Assembly (NCBI GenBank): GCA_003513005.1
Contig: DOTD01000002.1
Coordinates: forward strand, 1-10,334
Direction: 5' to 3'
Origin: Desulfotomaculum sp.
GTDB lineage: Bacteria; Bacillota; Desulfotomaculia; Desulfotomaculales; Nap2-2B
Length of the DNA stretch: 10,334 bases
In this document: positions 1 to 6,943 of the stretch, piece after piece
Layout: each line of letters opens with the position of its first letter
Position numbering within the stretch: the first letter of the stretch is position 1
The notes under the pieces: generated by a model
The model's input: the letters and a program-made list of their open reading frames with translations, nothing else
Database searches by the model: none
Told to the model about the DNA's origin: nothing
Position numbers and translations under genes: made by a program

Positions 1-1
1 A

Positions 2-66
2 TTATGTAAAGAAATCTTGTTGGGACTTTCGTTATTCCAAGGATTTCACCGAAAATCTTTACATAA
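2..66. repeat. Inverted pair of TTATGTAAAGA
   Basis: TTATGTAAAGA at 2-12 recurs as its exact reverse complement at 56-66. A third, one-base variant (TTACGTAAAGA on the minus strand) lies at 99-109 inside the palindrome described next. Clusters of such short TTAYGTAAAGA units in both orientations look like recombinase-binding sites at the end of a mobile element. That reading is an inference, because the recombinase, if any, would lie outside the window to the left. Confidence 0.6.
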
Positions 67-83
67 CGGAAGTCTTAACATAA

Positions 84-115
84 CCCTTATTACGTAAATC
101 TTTACGTAATAAGGG
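84..115. repeat. Perfect 15-bp palindrome (2-nt centre)
   Basis: Arms at 84-98 and 101-115 (CCCTTATTACGTAAA and its exact reverse complement) are separated by only TC. GH31 similarity of the minus-strand gene stops at the outer edge of this palindrome: its last conserved residues (FYLP) are encoded just before it, and the arm then supplies an in-frame TAA at 104-102. This places a rearrangement or insertion junction here. It has no T-run and lies in AT-rich repeats, so it is more likely an element end than a terminator. Confidence 0.7.
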
Positions 116-1929
116 GAAGGTAGAACATCCGGGTCGGCGCAGTATCCATCAGCGGAGCAAGGAGCAGATGTGGCCCGATTAGAAATTCCGTCTCGTAAAA
201 TTCGGGATTGAGCGCACTTTCGGTCGGAGTGTGATAAAAAATCGGTCTCATGATTAACTGGCCGTTTTGGGTAGTCCCGTATAAAAGAGAGTAAAAATAC
301 GGCAGCATCTGGTAACGCAATTTTATGGCCTTGCGGGCGCTGTTTTCAACTTGTTCGCCAAACGACCAGGGGTTCCTGATCTTTCGTATTTCTCCTGGTA
401 TGCGTCCTGGAAAACGGGAATAACGCGCCCTGGAGAATCCAGCGCTCATACAGCTCGGGAGTCGGTTCCCCGTAGTAGCCTCCGATATCAGGACCGGCAA
501 CCGGCTGCCCGGAAAGCCCGAGGTTTAAGATCATCGGGACGCTGGCCCTTAAATGCTCCCAGTTACTGTTATTATCGCCCGTCCAGGTCACAGCATATCT
601 CTGTCCTCCCAAATAGGCGGATCTGGTCAGAACATAAGGCAGACGTGTATTTTTCAGCAGCCCTTCGTAAGTCGCTTTAGTCATCAGCATGCCGTACAGG
701 TTATGCACTTTCTCATGTGGAAGTTTCTCTGTCCCCGAGAGTTTTTGAACCGCATCACAGGGAAGTGTGCACCGCAAATCGAAGGTAGCCGGCTCGTTCA
801 TGTCACACCAAATGCCGTCCACTCCGGGTTTGACAAATTCTGAAATCATCTCTCCCCACCACTTTTGCACGGACGGATCGAGGAAATCAGGGAAAAGACT
901 CGGACCGGGCCAGACGACTTTTGTAACATATCCCCCGTCTTTGTCGACTAAAAAAACTCCCTTACTTAACCCGCTGTCATATGGTTTATAACCGGGTTCC
1001 AGCTTCAAGCCGGGATTGACGATGGTTATTACTTTAAATCCCCCGGCATGCAGATCGTTAATCAGTTCACGATAGTCTTTAAAACCCTCTCCCCAGGTAA
1101 AGTTCTTGTAGTGGTCCATATGATCTATATCAAGGTAAATAGCGTCACAGGGGATATCCCTGTCCCTGAAAGAAGCCGCTATTTCGCGGACGCGAGCGGA
1201 AGGAGTGTAGCTCCAGCGGCTCTGCTGATACCCTAAAGACCGTTTCGGCAGCGGTACCAGCCTGCCGGTCAGCGAAGTCAACTGCTCCATAACTTCGGGG
1301 AGGGTAGGGCCTAAAAGGATAAAGTAGTTCAGCTCCATGTCGCGTACGTAATAGGAAATTTTTTTGCCGTCTGCGGAAAACTTGAACACTGAGTAACAGG
1401 GGTTGTCAAAAACAATGCCAAAGGCCGGTCCGTCAACATACTGGCAAATTACAACCGGGTAAGACTGGTACATCGGGGTAGTGCCCATTTTATACATCAA
1501 AGGCGCCATGTTCCACATAACAACAGTCTGCCCGGCTTTGTTCATTGGAGGAGTATTTTCGCCAAGACCGAATACTCTTACTTCACCCAGGCGGGGTAGA
1601 TTCTTTTTAACAATAAGCCAACTTCTCTTGGTCTGCGGGTGGGAAACCTGGGTTAGAACCGGTTCGGCATCCAGAAGATAAGAAAGCGTCCCGCTTCTTT
1701 GCTCGTACCGCAAACTGGCCTCCTGGCCATCGGAGAGCATCAGGTTGAAACGGATAACCTCTTTTGCCCTCTCGACTACCCATCCATCCTCATTTACATT
1801 ATCGAAATCAACTGCCCATGATCTTTCCATCAGCCAGGGCTCGCTCCTCAGTTCCTGATTGATGAAAACCCAGAAGATTCCCTTGCTGAAAGGGCTGCAG
1901 ATCATTTTTTCTGTCTTATTAATAGCCAT
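102..1929 (-). pseudogene. GH31 alpha-glucosidase, frameshifted and 3'-truncated
   Basis: Glycoside hydrolase family 31 enzyme; the family hydrolyses terminal alpha-glucosidic bonds by a retaining mechanism. No signal peptide is visible, so it was probably cytoplasmic. An N-terminal beta-sandwich region (about residues 30-220) leads into the TIM barrel with YLDIDHMD (265-272), the nucleophile motif WCDMNEP (Asp376) and the acid/base Asp452 in TGDN. The 527-codon frame ends shortly after TKDQEP. The neighbouring frame resumes exactly with WSFGEQVE and continues through LRYQMLPYFYSL to FYLP. One extra base in the G4 run at 369-372 explains the shift. About 610 codons remain of a family usually 700-800 long, because the C-terminal beta domains are lost at the palindrome 84-115. 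GAGG directly touches the ATG at 1929, too close to act as its SD. Function is certain at family level; substrate is not. Confidence 0.93.
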
Positions 1930-1970
1930 CCTCAGTCGACCACACTTTTTACAAGTATACTGCTTGTTTA

Positions 1971-1979
1971 TGCTATAAT
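1971..1979 (+). promoter_or_regulatory. Extended -10 promoter candidate
   Basis: TGCTATAAT is a perfect extended -10 box (TGN plus TATAAT). The nearest -35-like hexamer, TTTACA at 1948-1953, is 20 bp upstream, too far for a standard promoter, so activity would rest on the TG element. It faces the sspH-like gene 178 bp downstream. A sporulation (sigma-G) promoter would be expected for such a gene, but I could not identify a convincing one. Confidence 0.4.
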
Positions 1980-2156
1980 CCAGTGCCGGATTCTTTATTT
2001 ATCAACATGCTATGAGAAATTGGAATATTTTGTGTCTGCCAATACCTGTATCAGTGATTGCCTGAAATCACGCAGCAAATATAAAACTAACAAAAAATTT
2101 CTGATTCAGACAATCCTTTTTCGGAGAAAATAATTAAAAAAAGAGGAGGATTAGTG

Positions 2157-2333
2157 ATGAATATTAATCGTGCACGCCAGATATTGCGTTCGGATGAAAC
2201 GATTACCGTGCTGCTTGACGGCTCGCCTGTCTAGATTGAAAGCGTGGACAAAAGCGGTCTGGCCGGAGTCAATTCTTTGGACGGCAGGGGAAAAGTCAAA
2301 AGCGTACCCGTCCCCGATCTCACCGAAGCCTGA
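2157..2333 (+). pseudogene. sspH: H-type small acid-soluble spore protein with internal amber codon
   Basis: A 58-codon reading matches the SspH family, small spore-core proteins made in the forespore. The N-terminus MNINRARQIL, the central DGSPV..IESVD and the C-terminal VPVPDLTEA follow the family pattern and its usual length of about 59 residues. An excellent SD, GAGGAGG (2143-2149), lies 7 nt before the ATG, so the gene was well translated. Codon 26 is TAG (2232-2234), where relatives have the Trp/Tyr of a PVWI-type motif; a single TGG to TAG change explains it. The remaining 32 codons are otherwise undamaged, suggesting recent inactivation or a sequence error. The only alternative start is GTG at 2154, with poorer spacing. 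Truncation after 25 residues would leave no functional protein unless amber is suppressed. Confidence 0.8.
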
Positions 2334-2345
2334 GCTGGCAATAAG

Positions 2346-2373
2346 TCAATAAGGGGTCATCAATAAGGGGTCA
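2346..2373. repeat. 14-bp unit in perfect tandem (x2)
   Basis: TCAATAAGGGGTCA occurs at 2346-2359 and again at 2360-2373 with no spacer, forming the loop of the hairpin above. It looks like a local duplication within the dispersed repeat. Confidence 0.85.
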
Positions 2374-2383
2374 GGCTTGACTT
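2366..2383 (+). repeat. Dispersed 18-bp repeat, copy 1
   Basis: AGGGGTCAGGCTTGACTT is repeated as an exact reverse complement at 5877-5894. The core GGGTCAGGCTTGAC resembles short interspersed repeats that I associate with several anaerobe genomes. That association is from memory and unverified. Confidence 0.7.
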
Positions 2384-2507
2384 ATTGCCTTTTTATTGCC
2401 TTTTAACTTCCAAGGCAAACCTGGCCCCCTGTTGTGTGATAATGTCCATGGATCGGTAAATAAAACAAAACCAGTATGGTAACTTTTACAGATCAGCAAC
2501 AAATTAG

Positions 2508-2666
2508 TTATTTATCTTTTTTCCTCCGCTGTTTGACACATTCTGAAAGCAAGTATTCAATCTGTCCGTTGATGGAACGAAAGTCGTCCTCAGCCCAAGC
2601 GGCGAATTCCTTCCAAAGGGAGGGGGATAATCTCAACAGGATTTGTTTTTAAAACACTAATTACAT
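2508..2666 (-). pseudogene. Relic of Arc-like ribbon-helix-helix protein
   Basis: About 44 codons read ILLRLSPSLW, KEFAAWAEDDFRS, INGQIEYLLSECVKQ and end in a basic RRKKDK tail. This is the pattern of small ribbon-helix-helix (Arc/MetJ-type) proteins, which bind DNA as dimers and often serve as antitoxins or autorepressors. The beta strand is ILLRL and the two helices follow. In-frame codons upstream include ATG (2666) immediately followed by TAA and a second TAA at 2649-2651, so no start codon reaches the domain. No SD precedes that ATG. The domain itself is undamaged, indicating recent decay of only the N-terminal 5-10 codons. No toxin partner is recognisable beside it. TTG at the third domain codon is an unlikely alternative start. 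Confidence 0.6.
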
Positions 2667-2777
2667 AGTGGAGATATTTCAATCGTCAATCCCTTGATTA
2701 ACGCCAAATTGGTCTCTATAACGAAGAAGTTTTGGATTTTGAAATGCCAAAATCACCAATTTATCAACTTTTTCAAA

Positions 2778-2807
2778 CAGAATATCTCTATTCAGAATAT
2801 CTCTATT
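2778..2807. repeat. 15-bp perfect tandem repeat with internal dyad
   Basis: CAGAATATCTCTATT occurs at 2778-2792 and again at 2793-2807. It contains GAATA-TCTC-TATTC dyads and overlaps the -10 box and presumed transcription start of the minus-strand promoter at 2805-2833, which is the usual place for an operator. Confidence 0.8.
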
Positions 2808-2833
2808 ATAACAGATTTATATCCACCATGCAA
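2805..2833 (-). promoter_or_regulatory. Sigma-A-type promoter
   Basis: On the minus strand TTGCAT (2833-2828), a 17-bp spacer and a perfect TATAAT (2810-2805) form a near-consensus housekeeping promoter. It reads toward the ribbon-helix-helix relic about 140 bp downstream. The two 15-bp repeats overlapping and following the -10 box suggest repressor control, possibly autoregulation, which is an inference. Confidence 0.6.
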
Positions 2834-3033
2834 TTAACGTTTTTTGTTTTTTATCTTTTTTATTATCACCATTTTCCAACAGGTATCTCCCTCCCTAAAA
2901 ATGAACAGGTTTTATTTATTAGTTTTTTCCGCTTCAACAATCATTTTTTGGTGATAACTTGTTACAAATTTTCGACCTGTGCATTTGCGCGTACCATAAT
3001 TTCCCATAGGACCGTGGATAACCGCTCCCTACA

Positions 3034-3932
3034 TTAGATTGCATCATTTTCATTGATTATCGGGGCCGGGGCGCAAAGCTCACGCCGCCAGTCCCGCGTC
3101 AAGGGGTAGACGAAAATCATCTTCTGAGATGCTTTTTCCTTTCGATAACCCCTGCCAATACTGGCCGTCTCACCTATTAGACACCAGTTGGCCGCCTGAT
3201 AACACGTGCCACCATGGGGCGGCATGACATATGTCTCAAGAAGAACCGGGGCATATCCGTAGCGCGCTATCCAATCCGTTCGTAACCGCCGGACGGCTAA
3301 CGCCAGGACATGGCTCGCCAGATGCGGCGCCCGAACCCCCGGTAGGAGCAAAAAGCGGCTGTTCCCCACTATCCGGTATAGAAATCGCCGCCGCTGATCC
3401 GGCGTCCAGCCAATCCAGTTGTCCCTGGCAGCTAACGCCTTGGCTGGCGCCGCAAACAACAGCGCCCCCAATATCCGTTCCGCTTTGCTCTTGATCCAGT
3501 AGCGCTGATGCGCCCCAAAGGGCTGCCCCATCCCCAACGGGTGGTAGGAGTTCATCGTAGCGTTCCTAAAGAGCTACCTCTTCCCCGGATACTGGGTCTA
3601 CGGTTATCGGACGCAACTGCGCTAAAGGGAATTTGATCCCGATAACCGGAAGCGGCGCCACCTTTGTATTACAGATAGTTTTTTTAACCTGTTTTCTCTT
3701 CGGGGGCAGGAAAATCAGCCCGGCGTCATTCATCTCTTCCAGCAACAATCGGCAGCCGTTGACTTTCAACCGTCCGTTGGGCGCTTTTAAAAGGCAGATT
3801 TTCACACACCGTCGCGGCCAGTTCCTTGCGGCTTAAGTCGCCAAACTCCGCAACAATTGTCTTGATCAAGACCAAGTCATCAGCGGTGAATTGACGGTCA
3901 CCGATCCAAAAGGGTGGATTAAACGAATGCAA
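3034..3932 (-). pseudogene. DruA-like (DUF4338) protein, multiply disrupted
   Basis: Read through its lesions, this ~300-codon gene matches the DUF4338 family, whose named member is DruA of the type I Druantia anti-phage system. Conserved blocks in order: WIGDRQFTADDLVLIK, LSRKELAATVCENL, PNGRLKVNGCRLLLEEM, GQPFGAHQRYWI, AARDNWIGWTPDQRRR, NSRFLLLPGV, LASHVLALAVRRL, RYGYAPVLLETYV, GTCYQAANW and FVYPLTRDWRREL. Three lesions break it: one extra base in an A4 run (plus 3785-3788), TAG where Trp is expected before ERY, and an inserted base just before MNSYHPLG (near 3555). TTG at 3932 with GAGAGGGG upstream is the best start. It lies 52 bp downstream of a transposase on the same strand, and no DruB-E genes are present. 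An IS-associated accessory gene is therefore likelier than a defence locus. Its biochemical role is unknown. Confidence 0.82.
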
Positions 3933-3984
3933 AGAGTACCCCTCTCCCCGACCACTGGGGCTAATATCGACACCTTTTTATAGG

Positions 3985-5203
3985 TCAGGCGCACTTCTTT
4001 CTAGACAATGGCCTGGCGGGGTCGCGGGACAGGTTTACCAGTTTAAAATTAAGCTCTTTCCGGGTTATCCAGCTTTCATCTTCTTTATTTAGAAAGAGCG
4101 CCCTGACATTAGCTAATCCAGACGACCCCGACCTTGACCAGCTCATGCCGTTATGCTTTTGCCTTTGCGCCACCACCAGATCGTTCGCCTTCTCGCCCAG
4201 GTTGCTCGACACCCTTAATCCTAGCTTCTTTCGCAGCGCATAGCAAGGAATATAGTCCCGATTTTTTTCCAGATAGACGATCAGTTTTTTAATCTCACTG
4301 GCGTTTCGTACCTTGTCAGCACCAAGATGTTTGAGGCACTCAACGGTAGCGTCTATTTTTCCGAGCCTTGAGTCAAGGAAAACAGCGTTTTTAACACCTC
4401 ATTTTAGAATCTCGCGATCTTTAAGAGCCATACTCAAACGCTCTTTGCATTTCTTGGTCAGGTGATACCAATCAAGGATGATCCTTCATTGTATTCAGCA
4501 ATCACTTTCCCTACTTTAGCCGCTGAAATTGAGGGGATCTCGGAGCGCTCTATATTGGCGAGAGGATGGTCAGCCTCCGGCTCCCCGGTTTGGGGATCAA
4601 AATGGTTTTGGGTGAGAATCTGTTGTGCTCGTCCATTGATATAGTTGATAATTGCCGCCCCTTCCCTGACAACCGCGCCGGCCAGGGTGCGCGACCGCAC
4701 CTTATCTTCATCATCCTGCCAGCGGAGGTGAAGTTTGATTTCCTTAGCCTGGCGATAAGGCACATGGGTGGCTAACTGCAATGCCAGGGTGTCGTAACAT
4801 GCCGTGCGATACACCTCTTTGGGCCCAGTCTTGGGGAAGAACACTTTGGTATTGTATACCGTGCGGCTTCCTTTTTCCACACGATGGGCGCCAATATCCA
4901 GCCGCCCTATTTCTGCTTCTATTTTATATCCGAAGCTTTCTTCCCTTGTCGTTACTCCTGATTGCCCTTCGACTTTGGCCTCGAGTTTTTTTTTGACATC
5001 TCGGAAAGGTATTCATCAGTAGCCGATTCTGCCGCCTTGTTCCTGATCTTTAATACGGCCTTCTCGTATTTGTCGAATACCTCCCTGAAGTTATCAGGGC
5101 CTGTGAACTCCTTAAATTCGGGAATTTCCGTGTCTACCACGATCGGCCTGATTTCCTCTGTGCCATCCGCATTCTTTATTCTGACGGTGATTTCCATTTT
5201 CAT
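3985..5203 (-). pseudogene. DDE-type transposase (ISKra4-like), internally deleted and frameshifted
   Basis: The start at 5203 (MKMEITVRIKNADG, with GAGGTG 8 nt upstream) opens an 83-codon frame through an A9 run (plus 4986-4994). Moving -1 there gives SKKKLEAKVEGQ and an unbroken frame to 4458 containing YKIEAEIGRLDIGAHRVEKG and YRTACYDTLALQL. A further shift gives ILDWYHLTKKCKERLSMAL, then two compensating shifts at A-runs, then LEKNRDYIPCYALRKKLGL and EKANDLVVAQRQKHNGMSWS to the stop at 3985. The WYHL and RQK-GMSWS blocks are typical of large DDE transposases that I associate with ISKra4; family naming is uncertain. Roughly 100 residues are missing between AEYNE and ILDWYHL, including the segment expected to hold the first catalytic Asp. 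The enzyme is therefore inactive here. Confidence 0.75.
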
Positions 5204-5243
5204 GCTCAGAGCACCTCTATTCATCAAGGTAGATTTCTGAGCA
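5203..5243 (-). promoter_or_regulatory. Hairpin over the transposase start codon
   Basis: On the minus strand TGCTCAGA (5243-5236) can pair perfectly with TCTGAGCA (5210-5203). The 25-nt loop contains the SD (5217-5212), and the last stem base is the A of the start codon. Several insertion sequences use such hairpins to block translation on read-through transcripts from outside; here that role is inferred. Confidence 0.4.
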
Positions 5244-5257
5244 CTATCATATTTTTT

Positions 5258-5671
5258 ATAGTCTTTTGCCCACTCGCTTTGCCAAAGAGTCCAGGTATAG
5301 CTTAGATCATTCCCAAACAGCCGGGTCATTGATGGAAAAACTTCACAGAATGAATCCTGACAGCATTTCAATCCATCTTACGCTACGTTGGCTGTCCAAC
5401 AAGTCTTGCGCCACGGAATAATCCTCCACGCCGAGGAACTTATTCCCATTGAGGACGTACTTGCTGCCGGATTTATCAAGTAAACGTTTTAGCCACTCTT
5501 AAGCCGTTCAACGCAATTTGAACCTCAAACGGCGCCCATGTTTGTAAGCGGATGCTTATAAAGCCGTAATCTTCGTGATCGTAATAGAAATATAAATGTT
5601 TGCATCGTGATTGTTCTGGTTTTATTTGTGGGAATCCCGCAGTTTTATCATTTATGTAATAATTTATCCAT
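5258..5671 (-). pseudogene. Conserved uncharacterised protein, deleted and interrupted
   Basis: I recognise the pattern of a long (roughly 500-residue) conserved protein of unknown function but can give it no name. A strong SD, GAGGAGG (5684-5678), precedes ATG 5671 by 6 nt, yet that frame reads only MDKLLHK before a stop. A shifted frame then gives INDKTAGFPQIKPEQSRCKH, LYFYYDHEDYGFISIRLQTW and APFEVQIALNG. A one-base insertion near 5501 leads into EWLKRLLDKSGSKYVLNG and VEDYSVAQDLLDSQ, and a further shift near 5350 gives FPSMTRLFGNDLSYTW and LWQSEWAKDY. Similarity ends at 5258, where the transposase element begins. The N-terminal portion was lost by internal deletion between the start and INDKTAG. 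Acidic and aromatic residues dominate; no transmembrane segment is visible. Confidence 0.55.
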
Positions 5672-5876
5672 GCACTGCCTCCTCGCGATATTCTTGGAGA
5701 TATGTCTTTCAACATTATTCTACAAAATATCTTAAGGACAGTGCATTATTTAATTTGGGTTGCGGGCGTAGCCCGTTTTCATAAGGGCTTTCTTTTCCGA
5801 ATTCTTATACTTAAACAATATGTTTGTATCAGAGCTAATTTCTCACCAGCAGTTGGCCTCCCTAATGACAAAAAGA

Positions 5877-5894
5877 AAGTCAAGCCTGACCCCT
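5877..5894 (-). repeat. Dispersed 18-bp repeat, copy 2 (inverted)
   Basis: Exact reverse complement of the copy at 2366-2383, about 3.5 kb away. It ends at the very edge of the IS1182-family element: its final base is the T of the left-hand CTAG. The pair brackets the transposase/DruA-like region but lies well outside that element's genes. Confidence 0.7.
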
Positions 5895-5896
5895 AG

Positions 5897-6939
5897 GAGA
5901 GTGTTGCAAAACACCCTTAACAGGCTCACAAAATCCATAAAAATCTAGCAAAAAACATAATACAAGGCAGGATATCCCAGCATCCCGGCGAATATTAAAG
6001 ATATTAAAAGATATTGAGGGTGTAATTTAAAATGCTGGGCCATAAAAAGAACCAACTCAGTTTTACAGATATCGATACTTTGCAAACGTGGGAACAAAAG
6101 CCCATAGTCTCTGAAAACAGCATTTACTACAGTATGTCCCAGGCAAACGAGATATTTAAAGACGAACTGTTTGCCGATGCATATTCTTTTTCCGGACGGC
6201 CATCTATACCACCGAGCCGTTTAATTAAAGTGATTTTGCTGCAATTTTACGATAAGGTTTCCGGCCGGGAAGCAGAAAAACGTGCCCGTTACGACTTGCG
6301 CTGGGAATTAGCTTAAGGGTATTTCTATAAATCAACTAGGAAGATCCCGCTAAAGCGCAATAAATTACTTAATAAATTATGCCAGGATGCCTTGCAGATA
6401 GTTGAGATAGCAGACAAATTAAAACTTACCGAAAAAGAACAGGTATTAAGAGACATTTTAGCTACGGTAGCCATTCAGGATATAGAACGTCAAAAAGACG
6501 GAACAGTTAAAATTAAGCAGGGAGTAGCCAAAGACCGGATTATTTCAACCAACGACCCTTAAGATGCGGCATGGCCGCAAATCCAGTGCCCGAAAATTTG
6601 ATGGGTACAAAACACATACAGCCATAGAAACCGACAATAACTTCATTACCGAAATCGAAGTCACGTCAGGCAACATTCATGATTCTGAAGCGGCCGCTCC
6701 ATTAGTAGACGAGCAGCCCGAAGAGCGAAAGCCGGATACAGTCTTGTGTGACATAGCCTACGGAACGGGCCAAAACAGAGAAGAGATGAAAAAGCGTTGA
6801 ATTAAGAGGTCTATATTATAAGGCTCAACCTATATTCTTAACATTATTTACCTGTATATGATTCTTTAAATTTGAAATTTGGTCATGAGCATATAGAGCA
6901 TATAAATCTATAAATAAACAGAGTTTATGCAACACTCTC
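5897..6939 (+). mobile_element. IS1182-family element, internally deleted (~1.04 kb)
   Basis: Perfect 12-bp terminal inverted repeats, GAGAGTGTTGCA (5897-5908) and its complement (6928-6939), bound the element. CTAG stands immediately outside both ends (5893-5896 and 6940-6943), consistent with a 4-bp target duplication at a palindromic site, though a simple palindromic match cannot be excluded. Full IS1182 elements are around 1.5-1.8 kb, so some 0.5 kb is missing, in line with the damage to its transposase. 6801-6927 is AT-rich right-end DNA without a gene. Confidence 0.82.
6032..6800 (+). pseudogene. IS1182-family transposase, decayed
   Basis: The start at 6032 (MLGHKKNQLSF, GAGGG upstream) opens an N-terminal DUF772-type domain: SGRPSIPPSRLIKVILLQFY, then REAEKRARYDLRWELA. 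TAA at 6314-6316 follows, where relatives continue LGL. The same frame resumes with LLNKLCQDALQIVEIADKLK and VKIKQGVAKDRIISTNDP, showing a large in-frame loss between the two parts. A second TAA (GAA changed) plus a one-base insertion precede MRHGRKSSARKFDGYKTH, which runs through VTSGNIHDSEAA and VLCDIAYGTGQNREEM to a stop at 6800. The part expected to carry the first catalytic acidic residue and the C-terminal Glu region are both missing, so no active transposase can be made. Confidence 0.85.
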
Positions 6940-6943
6940 CTAG

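Larger units (their letters stand above)
2337..2394 (+). terminator. Hairpin plus T-run after sspH
   Basis: A perfect 13-bp stem, GGCAATAAGTCAA (2337-2349) with its complement at 2377-2389, is followed at once by TTTTT (2390-2394). It begins 3 bp after the sspH stop codon, in the correct orientation for an intrinsic terminator. The stem is AT-rich and the 27-nt loop is long, so strength may be modest. The stem and loop overlap a dispersed repeat, so the terminator may have been supplied by a mobile repeat. Confidence 0.5.
2667..3033. other. AT-rich stretch without a supported gene
   Basis: This interval holds the promoter and tandem repeat listed separately. Two minor open stretches on the minus strand are worth noting. 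The first, at 2912-3007, is a 31-codon frame from ATG reading GRKFVTSYHQKMIVEAEKTNK in part; it faintly resembles the N-terminal helix-turn-helix of IS3-type OrfA proteins but has no SD. The second, about 2679-2825, is an open frame without a start codon, ending LLRYRDQFGVNQGIDD, in which the 15-bp tandem repeat is in frame. Both may be gene debris. A 101-codon plus-strand frame here is compositional and unconvincing. Confidence 0.5.
3034..5257 (-). mobile_element. Decayed transposase + DruA-like element
   Basis: The two genes share strand and spacing and together interrupt another gene: similarity of the uncharacterised protein (5258-5671) stops at WAKDY near 5258, and the transposase leader begins at once. 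The right boundary is thus placed near 5257. The left boundary is only set at the DruA-like stop codon; no matching terminal inverted repeats or target duplication were found by eye. The 3' part of the interrupted gene is not recognisable to the left, so a deletion probably followed insertion. Confidence 0.55.

Noticed and set aside
1..115. CRISPR array from the short repeats at the left edge
   Set aside because: The units are about 11 bp, alternate in orientation and lack uniform spacers.
2054..2071. GTGATT/AATCAC hairpin upstream of sspH as an operator or riboswitch
   Set aside because: Six-base arms are expected by chance in this length, with no further structure around them.
2732..3037. 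101-codon plus-strand open frame
   Set aside because: Phe/Tyr/Ile-rich translation of AT-rich DNA, no SD, and it overlaps a promoter on the other strand; no recognisable motif.
3034..3932. A complete Druantia defence locus
   Set aside because: Only the DruA-like gene is present and it is broken; no helicase DruE or DruB-D genes are nearby.
5763..5779. CGGGC-GTA-GCCCG hairpin plus TTTT as a terminator
   Set aside because: Only a 5-bp stem and four T, with no plus-strand gene upstream to terminate.
2366..5894. The 18-bp inverted pair as terminal repeats of one composite transposon
   Set aside because: The core resembles a common dispersed repeat, the enclosed genes belong to unrelated elements, and one copy is part of a hairpin after sspH.
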